Assembly (NCBI GenBank): GCA_012934845.2
Contig: WNNJ02002441.1
Coordinates: forward strand, 107,581-171,580
DNA length: 64,000 bases
Direction: 5' to 3'
Source of the DNA: Pomphorhynchus laevis
Lineage: Eukaryota; Acanthocephala; Palaeacanthocephala; Echinorhynchida; Pomphorhynchidae
Shown here: positions 44,149-53,148 of the stretch, piece after piece
Layout: every line of letters starts with the position of its first letter
How positions within the stretch are numbered: position 1 is the first letter of the stretch
Translations under genes and position numbers: made by a program
Notes under the pieces: generated by a model
Seen by the model: only the letters and a program-made list of their open reading frames with translations
Database searches by the model: none
Told to the model about the DNA's origin: nothing

Positions 44149-44826
44149 GGTACAAGTGTCAACTCGTGGTGTTAAGCTACTAGGCAGTTTTATAGGAGAA
44201 TCAGACTACATAAGGGAAAACGTTGAGAAAATGACTGAAAAGTGGGTTGTTCAAATCGAAACACTGAGAGAATTGGCCTTGATAGACAGTCAAGTCGCTT
44301 TTACAATGCTTACTAAAGGCCTACAATTCCGATGGACGCACCTAAAACGCACTGTTTACTAAACACAGCATGGCTCTTCCGACTGGACAATGCACTTTTT
44401 AATAATCTTGTACCTGCTATAACTGGTAAGATCAATCTTAATCAACAGTGGGAATCAATTCTACAACTACCGATTGGACTAGGTGGACTTGGCATAATGA
44501 AACCTAGTGTAAATACAATAACAGAATATGAAAACTCCAAACGTATGTGCCCCCTTCTTAAATATCAAAGCAGCTCTATGGGATGATGAATAGCAACACA
44601 TATCCTGCAAAATTAAACAAGAGAAAAAGGTAGCACAAAAAGTGGAAGCACATACGGCTATAAGCAGCTTAAATTTGACACAGCAGAATTTACTCAAACA
44701 CATCGCCGATGCTCCCGGATCTTCACTGTGATAAAGCAGTTTTCCTTCCATCTACTATAAACGCGTCCTATCAAGACAACAATTCCAAGACGCACTTGCA
44801 ACACGCTTCGGATGGAGTCCAAACGA
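44149..44826 (+). mobile_element. RLE LINE family D, copy 5 (truncated at both ends)
   Basis: Starts TACAAGTGTCAACTCG like D2 and D4, directly after B5's TTATTATTGG. Frameshift near 44351 (ACGCACTGTTTAC lacks a base seen in D1), another near 44550, and TAG near 44591 shared with D4. It ends GGATGGAGTCCAAACGA, where unrelated sequence begins. Confidence 0.88.
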
Positions 44827-46130
44827 GACTTATCTGTTACAGATATCCAAAACTCATGGGGCACTCCAAATCCGAGCACCTCCAAATCCGTCGCTCTACT
44901 TTCTTCTCGAGTTTCACAGCTTTTGACAGCCAATCAAAGAAGAGAAGTGGTAGTCACAATGCTCTTAGCATCACCATCCGATGTAGCCGGAACCAATTTT
45001 AGCCGACGTATATTTTAACCAAATAAAGAATCGGTTTCATTTCCTAAAGACTTGCGGCTCATTTTGATTCAAAATTTCCTCATTTTCATCTACAAAAAAG
45101 CGCTTGCGCTTAGAATCCGCACCCATTTAAGTAGGCGTAATATAATCCCGACGAGTTTTCATGGATTTGTTAAAGGTCGCTCGGTCTTTTCAGCAATTGG
45201 TAAGGTGCATCAGTTTTGTCAGGAGAATAGTCATCAATTTGCTGTGGCTGTTTTTCTTGACTTTTATGCTGCATTTGACCACATCTTCATTCCATTTATT
45301 ACATTTCTCTCAGGTCCCTCGGGTTATCTGTTAGAATTGTTAAAAGGGTGGAGATATTGTTGTATACCGAGCGATTCTTCTATGAAGACGACCCTGCTGC
45401 ACATCAGTTCTACTCTATAACGTGTGCCTCAAAGTTTCCCTCTTTCTCCTATCCTACTACCTTCATCGAACTTTTAAAAGCATTTAAACGCGATCAACAT
45501 CTAGTGGTATACGCTGATGATACACAGTCCTGTTCTATGGATGCAGGTGCACAGATGTAATCTCGAACATCATCCGTTTATTTTTAGGATTAAAAGATCA
45601 GCTATCCCTATTCAATCTTATTCTCAACTCCTCCAAATCCCAGGTGGTGGTCATTCATGCCGCCCCTGCGACAAATAAAAAACTCAACAGATTAGCACTC
45701 TCCGTGCTATCTTCCTTACTGACTAATCAACCACTTCACACCTTCAAAAGTCGAGTAATATATCTGGAGATCACTATTACGGTGAACTGGTCGTCGAAAG
45801 CTGACATAGATAGATTTAAACGTATTCTAAAGAGAGCTAGGTGGGCCATAATAAGGACCAAGCATCTGTCATTGAAATGGAATGCCCAAGTACGCTTTTG
45901 GAGTACATGGGTAATTTCAGGTTTAGTCTTCTTTTCAAGAGGACGTCCCCCAGAACAAATACTAAGGTTTCTCAAGCTCCTCATTTCGAGACTACCTATC
46001 ACAGTCCACCTCAACTGGACTCTTAAGAGGTGAGAAACCCCGAATGATTCAGTCGGAAGACGGGGCGCTGGTGCGACCCGGGGGGGGGCTCAAATCGCTA
46101 TGGACATGATGTCGTAAAGATTATAGGGAA
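44827..46130 (+). mobile_element. Jockey-like LINE remnant J1
   Basis: Degraded RT: ALRIRTHLSRRNIIPTSFHG, FVKGRSVFSAIGKVHQFC, VAVFLDFYAAFDHIF (A), VYADDTQSCS (C, YADD) near 45508, in at least three frames (45052-45420, 45348-45560, 45644-46033). 44827-45050 is coding-like but unassigned. The 3' end, with GAGAAACCCCGAATG...GGCGCTGGTG near 46030-46075 and a run of G, is related to the same part of J2 near 48100. Old. Confidence 0.65.
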
Positions 46131-46344
46131 ACATGTTGAATAAGGAGATGAAAATATGAAAAGAGAAAGTCTCACTAAACCTTTTAAACTTGTTTTTTAA
46201 AGCATGTAATTTTGTTTAGAAAGTCTATTATTAAAAAGGTAAAACAGTTCATATATAAATATCTAAAAAGTGGAAGTTATGAGCACGTCGGAGGTTCAAA
46301 GCAATTCAAAACAATTGTTTTCAAAACAATTATTTTCAAAACTT

Positions 46345-46452
46345 AAAACAATTATTTATTTTATTATTTAATTATTAAATTTTGATTTAGCATTATTATG
46401 TTTTGTTTATTTTATAATTATATTAAATACGTAGACTCAGTTAGCTGATTTG
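46345..46452 (+). repeat. 110-bp AT-rich repeat, copy 2
   Basis: Matches 6188-6298 with a few differences. The preceding 46131-46344 is AT-rich, with two imperfect CAAAACAATTATTTTCAAAA-like repeats, and shows no gene. Confidence 0.75.
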
Positions 46453-46465
46453 ATTTCTAGAAAAA

Positions 46466-48320
46466 ATGCAAAATCAAGCAAGTAAAGTCGTCCCTAAACG
46501 TGGTGAGTGTCATGAGTTCTTCTATTTGAACAACATTAGAGGAACGTCCTCCCATAATAAACTCAACAAAATGATGGTCATCTCTCCAATTACTCCTACA
46601 GCCACGAATGATAACTTCAACACATTTCTTCGCGGATTTATTAAATTTCAGCAGATAGAATTCTATTAAAATTAGCGAAGACTGTAGGATCCTCCTACAT
46701 AATCTCATTTACGACTGTCGAGAGTATATTAAAATTGCATAGTACTTTAAAGGATGTTGAAATTTTCGCATTTAAGCCTATCCTGGCTACAATAAAAATA
46801 GCAAACTTACTAAGCTGCCTTGAGGAGCTAGATTTAATGGATCCACAAAAGAAATATTAACTCTCTAATATTCGTTTCTTAGGGGAAGGAACAAGACCCC
46901 ATGTCCGTGACATTTGTCCAAACGTCTGAAGATAATGCCAGATTACTGGTAAATTCTAGATGCAATTCTTTTATGGGTTGCAATTTACTATTTACCTTTA
47001 TTAGTTCGGATAACTTGACCTACCCACAATGCAATTAGTGCCACAGATGGGGACACTGAGGGTCGACCTGTTAGGGTGAAAAAAGCTGCAGTGTCTTATT
47101 CTCCAAAGTTGTGGAGCACCCAATATCTTGTAATGCACCACCATGCTGTTCGAACCGTAGACTTCATCACCCAGCGTGGTTGAGGAAGTGCTCCTTGTAT
47201 AAGGAATAAAAAACATTCTTTTATCTCTGCTACAAAATCATCGCATAATCTTGCACACGGGTTCAACATCGTTACCAATAGCCCTCCACCGTCTATGGAT
47301 ACAATACTAAAGTTGGATTTAGGTGATCCGAAACCTAAGGATTTCTGAGCAGATGAAGTCGATCAGGAATTGCTTACTTGATTAGCATATGCAGTATTGA
47401 TGCAAAATAAAACCAAAACAGCATATATATCACAGTCTACAAAACGCTTCTATTCCAGCAGAACGTCATCGGTAAAAATGCAGAAACAGGAAAAAATATG
47501 GAACATCATGGCAAATGTTGATGCTTCCCCCACCAGCAAATAAGCGATGGGTAGTCTCGCTGTTGTATGCGGAGGCCGGAATGGAAACTTCCTCCCTGCA
47601 ACTTAGAAAAATGCATGTCCGAGACTACATATTTGTAGTCTTGGACAACATCCGTTTCTTTTTAAGATTAAAATATCAATTAACCACGCACAATCTTATT
47701 ATCAGCTCTTCTAAATCGCAGGTAGCTGTATTTAATGATGCCCTTGCAACTAAGAAAAAATAGAGACTAGCAATCTCAGCTCTCTTCTATATTGAACAAT
47801 CAGCCACTCCCCACCTTTACTCATCGCGTCAAAAACTTGGGATGTTTCATTACGGTTAAATGGTAGACCGGATTAGACTTGATTAAATTCAAGTGTACTG
47901 AAAAAAGCTAGATCGGCTCTGAAACAGGCCTGACATCTGTCAGTAAATGAGAAAGCTCAGGTACGCTTCTGGGGTACCTGGGCAATATTGGAATAGTCTT
48001 TTTATATATAAAACGTCCCCCTGAGCAAAGATCAAGGTTTTATAAGCTCCTTGTTTCGCGATTACACACAATAGTACGCATTGACTAGACTGTAAGATGT
48101 GTGAGAGACCCTGAGTGGTGTAAACCGAAGGCGGCGCTCTGGTGTAAGCTGTAGGGATTCGATCCCCTTTGCCCGTCATTATAGAAGACGTATTTAGCCG
48201 ACCGAACTGTATTTTCGTCTGACTTTCTTTTGTTTTGGGACTTTTTTGTTTTGTTGTTACCTATATTTAACCTTTATCAAGTTTTACATGCAATAAAATC
48301 ATTTATTTATTTAATATAAA
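46466..48320 (+). mobile_element. Jockey-like LINE remnant J2 (ORF1 zinc knuckles, RT scraps)
   Basis: Frames 46466-47160 hold a decayed ORF1. CHRWGH...STC, then SC and C residues near 47030-47150, read like the zinc knuckles that end Jockey/I-type ORF1 proteins, with stops in place of some residues. 47161-47513 shows nothing clear. 47515-47763 and scraps to 48180 match the RT-thumb part of J1 (FFLRLKYQLTTHNLIISSSK). 3' UTR 48180-48320 ends in an AATAAAATCATTTATTTATT-like tail. Heavily broken, with an internal deletion. Confidence 0.55.
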
Positions 48321-48800
48321 AAATAAAATATGTCGGTAAAACCAGCTTTAGTATGAACAGTCGGTTAAATAACCGACGATCGGACATCGGATAAAAGCTC
48401 GTACATCGCGATGTTGTTGTTAGCCATTGCATCACGCAACATAATAGCACACAAGATATATTTGATTACGTGATTTATCGAGGTGGAATGATAAAACCTA
48501 AAGACTGTAAGCGAATAGAACAACGAATAGTAGGTTAATTAATGACAGATGAAAAATCTGGTATAGTATTGAAAGCATTTATAAATGGTATGTGGAAATA
48601 ACATAACAGAACATTACAACTGAATTAACATTATTATTTTTTATCTGCATATACATAAAGTTGCTAAATAAAAATTTATTGGATTCCATGACAGGTTCTA
48701 ATAATAAGCATGTAGTTTGCATTTCCGATTCGTCAATTCGTGCAGTTTGTATTATATTTTGATCGCTTGAATACAGTTCTCCGTAATTATTGATGTAAAT
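48321..48800. other. No gene seen; contains a perfect hairpin at 48360-48377
   Basis: AT-rich, no open frame of note. GTCGGTTA and TAACCGAC (48360-48377) form an 8-bp stem with a 2-base loop. The short frame near 48541 (MTDEKSGIVLKAFINGMWK) resembles nothing I know. Confidence 0.4.
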
Positions 48801-50090
48801 AACGATTCAAACTTATTACATGCTCGTGAAGATTGGGTTGGACATGTTGCTAACGGGTACTGTATCGACGTAATATTTCTTGACTTTAGTCGGGCTTTTG
48901 ATAGGGTGCCCCACAAAATGCTAATTTCCACCCTTGAGTCTTATAAAGTCAATCGCTCCATTATAAGCTGGATTCAAGATTTTCTTAAAGATAGATCCTT
49001 TGCTGTTCGTGTAGGTCAATGCATATCGTCTTATCGTCCTATCACCTCAGGAGTATTACAGGGATCAGTCTTAGGACCCTTGTTTTTTAACATATTTATA
49101 AATCAGCTACTAGATTTAATTGAGGATTGTAGTGTTTTAGCTTTTGCCGACGATGTAAAGGTATGGAAATTGATTAAAACCAACAAGGATCGAAATGACT
49201 TTCAAAATATCCTAAACATTGTTTATCGATGGTCTTTAAACACTGGAATTTCATTGAATATTAAAAAGTGTGCACATATGAGATTAGGTCATAGCAATGT
49301 GAGTCAAGAATATTTTATTGGCGATGAGTTTGTTGTTTCCACGCAGTCCATTCTGGATCTTGGTATAATTGTTCAAAACAATCTGAAAACACGTACTAAC
49401 ACTGATAGGATTTGTAACGCAGCAAGAAGAATGACCTATATTGTCAAAAATTGCTTTAAAGATTTATCTCCCGTTTGTGTTGTGCGTTTATATAATGCTC
49501 TTATAAGACCGATATTAGAATATGTGTTGCCAGTAGTCTTTCCGTGTACGCGTACAGAACTTGATCAATTAGAGCGCATACTTCGACGGTTTACGAAATT
49601 ATGTCCTCAGGTACGATATCTTCCCTATGAAGCACGAATAAAATGTTTGAATATGCCGACAGTGCGTGAAAGGTTCCTTCTTTTCGACCTTCTAGCTATG
49701 TATCGACTAGTTAATAAAGATGAAAATTTTCCAGCAAATAGAGTTGAACTCAATGAACGGGATGGACGTAGAGGGCACTCGAAAGTACTAGTAGTACATG
49801 AGCACGGAAAATACCCTCGTCATTTCCGACTGTCTCATCGAGCGGTGAATATTTGGAATCGTCTTCCAGTTGATGTCGTTGCGGTGCATACAATCAATGA
49901 ATTTAAATCCAATATAAAGAACTGGATTCGAAATGAGAACGAATGGTGGTTGCTGCAGTACCCATGGTTCTGATATATATACTGAACGATTTTTTTGATT
50001 TTTTTCTTGTATTTATTTGTTTTTTATGTGAGCGGTCAAAACAGCCTTATGGCTATGACCTGTATTAATAATAATAAATAATAATTCTGC
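48801..50090 (+). mobile_element. CR1-like LINE, 5'-truncated
   Basis: Starts within the RT. The 3' UTR 49974-50090 has an AGCCTTATGGCT hairpin near 50044 and ends ATTAATAATAATAAATAATAAT. Single open frame, so relatively young. Confidence 0.85.
48805..49973 (+). CDS. CR1-like reverse transcriptase, C-terminal two thirds
   Basis: About 390 open codons from NLLHAREDWVGHVANG. DVIFLDFSRAFDRVPHKML (motif A), GVLQGSVLGPLFF (B), LAFADDVKVWK (C, FADD), WSLNTGISLNIKKCAHMRLG, LDLGIIVQNNLKTRTNTDRI, FRLSHRAVNIWNRLPVDVV. Typical of CR1/Rex-like ORF2 C termini. The first in-frame start-like codon at 48906 is internal; the true N terminus is lost. Confidence 0.9.
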
Positions 50091-50189
50091 ATCAACAGTA
50101 AAAATAATGATGTCGTTGTTGAGTCCCGGTTTTATTTCCTCAAACTTGTGAATAAACTGATCTGTACTATCGATAAATGACGGGCATGA

Positions 50190-50700
50190 CCGTAACAGGG
50201 GAAATAGGTTGTCTTTAAGATATTATGCCAACTACGTTATCGTACCGCAATTCCCAAAATTGGGCAAAATTGATAGCCCAAAACTTGAAACAAAATATAT
50301 AGGTATACCCTATATTAATGATAAATGGAACGGCAAAACGATTAATCACATTAAACGTTCTAAAAATGACACACCCCGCATTGTCATATATAATCAAAAA
50401 ATGCCCAAAATAAAAAATATATTTAAACAGAAACCTAATTTTAACAAGGATGGTATTGTATATTAAATTCCTTGTGATGGCTGTAATAAGATCTATATTG
50501 GTCAATCAGGACAAGGATTGTCTAAGCGTATTGACCAACATAGATACTCGATTAAGAGAGGAACATGACCTGGGGATGTAATAGACCACTCCTTGAACAG
50601 CAACCATATAATAGATTTTGAAAAAAGTCAAGTTATTTCAGTAGAAAACAACGGTTTAGAAAGAGTAATACAAGAAGCTTATTTCATGCACAAAAATTGA
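50190..50700 (+). pseudogene. Conventional PLE fragment: C-terminal GIY-YIG endonuclease
   Basis: YIGIPYINDKWNGKTINHIK (linker typical before the domain), DGIVY, then CDGCNKIYIGQSGQGLSKRI with the YIG motif and Arg, DQHRYSIKRG, HSLNSNHIIDFEKSQVIS, ERVIQEAYFMHK with the conserved Glu. Here the endonuclease is at the C terminus, unlike the PLE at the window start, so two PLE types are present. About two breaks. Only the 3' end of the element is kept. Confidence 0.85.
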
Positions 50701-50741
50701 AAAATACTATTATTATTAATAATAATAATGTTTAGTGTGAA

Positions 50742-51812
50742 TGCAAATGGCTAGAGCCTCTTGGAACAACAATAAAAACAAAATTGCTCAGCGCTTTGTT
50801 TGATAGAGATCTGGAGAATATCATAAAAGACGTGTGTTCGCTGCCAGCAAGAAAAGGTGGTCTAGGCATCTTAGATCCAATCCAAGAGGCTAAACATCAA
50901 TATATGTCTTCAAGACTACTGTCAGGTAGTCTCAACGATTTTAACACGATGCAAAACTTGAGATCATTAATGGTGGACAAAGTAAGGGAAATACGAGATA
51001 TTCGAGACAAATCTTACGATGATATGCGCATAAACTTCGAAAGGGACATGTCTCAGGAATTACAGCGAGCAATTCAATTCGCTTCACAAAAAGGAGCTTC
51101 GAACTGGCTAACCTGCAGGCCACTTGCGTCTCATGGATTTCACATGTCAACATGCGAATTTCGAGATGCACTTTCAGTTCGTTACGGACTAATGCCGACA
51201 AATCTTCCGAAATTTTGTATTTGCAAAGAGATAAATACTACGACGCATGCATTATCATGCAAGAGAGGACCAATGAACTTTATTCGACACAATGAACTAC
51301 GCGATTGTCTAGCGAATGTGTTGAAGGAAGTTTGCGTCAATGTTCACACTGAACCAATTCTCACACCGGAAAATAACAACACTAGCTTTCAAAGAATTAC
51401 AACGACCAGAGAACGGGAAGCACGCTTAGACATTGTTTGCAACGGTTTATTCGGGGGACGGCTCGAGAGGACATTCTTTGATGTCTGTGTCTTTAACAAT
51501 CATGCTCCTGCCTACCTTCATAAATCAACAGAGCAAACGTTTCGGTTTCACGAGGAGAGAAAGCGGGCAAAATACGATGAAAGAGTCATAGAAATAGAAA
51601 ATGGAGGTTTTTGTCCAATCATATGGGCTACATCAGGCGCAACAGGACCCGTGGCAAATACGTGTATACAAAAAATCGCGAAGAAACTAGGACAAAAACG
51701 TGGCACGGACTATCCATCATCAATAAGTTGGTTACGAACAAAATTCAGTGTCATCTCCGGGAAAATGGCTTCTGCATGTCTGCGTACATCACGACAGACC
51801 GAGAATGCATAA
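50742..51812 (+). CDS. Family H RT end and restriction-like endonuclease
   Basis: Open throughout: LPARKGGLGILDPI, FASQKGASNWLTCRPL, CEFRDALSVRYGL, CICKEINTTTHALSC (Zn motif), RHNELRDCLANVL, EARLDIVCNGLFGGRLERTF, FDVCVFNNHAPAY with Asp kept, FHEERKRAKYDERVIEIENG, IIWATSGATGPVA. No break, but no RT core. Confidence 0.85.
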   Translation, partial: CKWLEPLGTTIKTKLLSALFDRDLENIIKDVCSLPARKGGLGILDPIQEAKHQYMSSRLLSGSLNDFNTMQNLRSLMVDKVREIRDIRDKSYDDMRINFERDMSQELQRAIQFASQKGASNWLTCRPLASHGFHMSTCEFRDALSVRYGLMPTNLPKFCICKEINTTTHALSCKRGPMNFIRHNELRDCLANVLKEVCVNVHTEPILTPENNNTSFQRITTTREREARLDIVCNGLFGGRLERTFFDVCVFNNHAPAYLHKSTEQTFRFHEERKRAKYDERVIEIENGGFCPIIWATSGATGPVANTCIQKIAKKLGQKRGTDYPSSISWLRTKFSVISGKMASACLRTSRQTENA

Positions 51813-51900
51813 CATTACAAAAACCTTTCTGTATCGAGACTACTGATCATTTGTTTTTTTTCTTGTGATGTAATCTTTGTGAAAAAAAATTAATAATTTT
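50742..51900 (+). mobile_element. RLE LINE family H (5'-truncated)
   Basis: Begins after a TTA/TAA palindromic linker (50705-50730). Only the C-terminal third remains. The shared 3' motif is not seen; the A-rich end (near 51880-51905) meets family I, which runs the other way. Confidence 0.85.
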
Positions 51901-51904
51901 TTTT

Positions 51905-52835
51905 AATGGAAAAATTTATTTTAGTAAAACATACAGTCGAGGTTACCCGCAAGTGGGCCCAAAAAAATATAGTTTAATAATAATTTTTTATGTCTCATTT
52001 CAGACACCAGGCGTTTGCTTTTGTTAGCGCTACACCTATACGTTGTCGCAGCGAACATACATTTTTGCCATAGGAGGATGGATCGCTCACTGATGCTAGA
52101 GTTGCTAGTCTCTCGATGAAAGCACTTGCCTCCTTTGCTAGTCCGCCTGAGGTGGAAATTACGAACGGAATAAAGGTTCCTTTTTCGATTTCAATAATTC
52201 GCTCAATGTATTTATTCTTTTTTCTGTTTTCATTGTATTCAAATGATTGTGTAGGACTTCGACTTACGTACGACTGGGCAAATGGGTTAAATATTGTGAC
52301 ATCCAAAAAGGTCCGCTCAGTCTGTGAGTGCATTAGTCCAGTGCAAGATAAATCGGCTCTTGATCGGGGATCTCGTGTTGTCGTTTGGTTTGAAAACTCG
52401 AATGTATCTGGAACAGTTGAGAGCATCGGTTCTGATTCTACATTCCGTAATACTTTACTGGCTTCGTCAATCAAGATATCTCTGATTATATTATGTCGTA
52501 CTATGGTCCGTCCTTTCCATTTGCACGACAGTAAGTGAGCTGTCGATTTAACTTCTCTGCATACACATGATGTTGATGTACAGAGCAAGTCCCATCCATA
52601 TCTACATGCCATTCCCGCTTGTATTTCAAAATTATTTAAATAAAATCGTCTGTCATCGCTTACTCGAGCAGAGAGCCAAGAGGAAGACCCTTTAATAGAG
52701 GCGTGTTCTACAGCGGTTTTCGATTTTTGATCTAATTCAGACATTATGTTGGTTAATTCACCCTGTTCTAAATCAGATTTTTCTGTTGTTATCATCCGAG
52801 CCATTTCTCTTTGCTTTTCGTATTATTATTAATTT
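51905..52835 (-). mobile_element. RLE LINE family I (5'-truncated), the only - strand LINE
   Basis: Runs right to left, tail to tail with H. Shared 3' motif at 51941-51960 (complement: GGGCCCACTTGCGGGTAACC), about 36 bases before its 3' end. Its truncated 5' end meets CGTATTATTATTAATTTT near 52825, again a TTA linker. Confidence 0.85.
51995..52804 (-). CDS. Family I restriction-like endonuclease domain
   Basis: 269 open codons: ASIKGSSSWLSARVSDDRRF, QAGMACRYGWD, CVCREVKSTAHLLSC (Zn motif), GRTIVRHNIIRDILI, RSRADLSCTGLMHSQTERTF, LDVTIFNPFAQSY with Asp kept, YNENRKKNKYIERIIEIEKG, VISTSGGLAKEA. The N-terminal ATG is internal; the RT is missing. Confidence 0.85.
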   Translation of the reverse strand: MARMITTEKSDLEQGELTNIMSELDQKSKTAVEHASIKGSSSWLSARVSDDRRFYLNNFEIQAGMACRYGWDLLCTSTSCVCREVKSTAHLLSCKWKGRTIVRHNIIRDILIDEASKVLRNVESEPMLSTVPDTFEFSNQTTTRDPRSRADLSCTGLMHSQTERTFLDVTIFNPFAQSYVSRSPTQSFEYNENRKKNKYIERIIEIEKGTFIPFVISTSGGLAKEASAFIERLATLASVSDPSSYGKNVCSLRQRIGVALTKANAWCLK

Positions 52836-52859
52836 TTTTTAGATAAAGATAATTTATTT

Positions 52860-53148
52860 ACAAAGCCAGCGCAATTGAGTCACAAATAAAAATTTATTAT
52901 TATTTGGTTTCTGATAAACATACATTTGAGATATAATAACATACACAAATAACAATATAACATACAATTGAGACAGTTGCAATCAAACACTTATCAAACG
53001 GTCAATAAACGACAATCAACGAGAAGAACGACAATCAACGATAGGGCTTTTGTGTTACCCATAAACATACAACTAGTCTTAAAGTCGTTAACAATCTAAT
53101 TACAATTAACATACAATTCTACTCTGGTTACCGTTAAAATCGAATTGC
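52860..53148 (+). other. 5' leader of LINE A1 with tandem repeats
   Basis: Noncoding. ACGACAATCAACGA occurs twice in tandem, with a third related unit (53010-53045). The last 60 bases resemble the A2 leader (TACTCTGGTTACCGTTAAAA is identical), but further upstream the two leaders are unrelated although the coding parts are nearly identical. Confidence 0.6.

Noticed and set aside
7973-44591. Stop-codon reassignment (stops where sister copies have Gln)
   Set aside because: The same families have other stops and frameshifts, sister copies have CAA or CAG, and neighbouring long frames use normal stops.
48360-48377. Terminal inverted repeat of a DNA transposon
   Set aside because: The palindrome has a 2-base loop and no partner elsewhere, so it is a local hairpin; the similar GTCGGT at 8730 is a short chance match.
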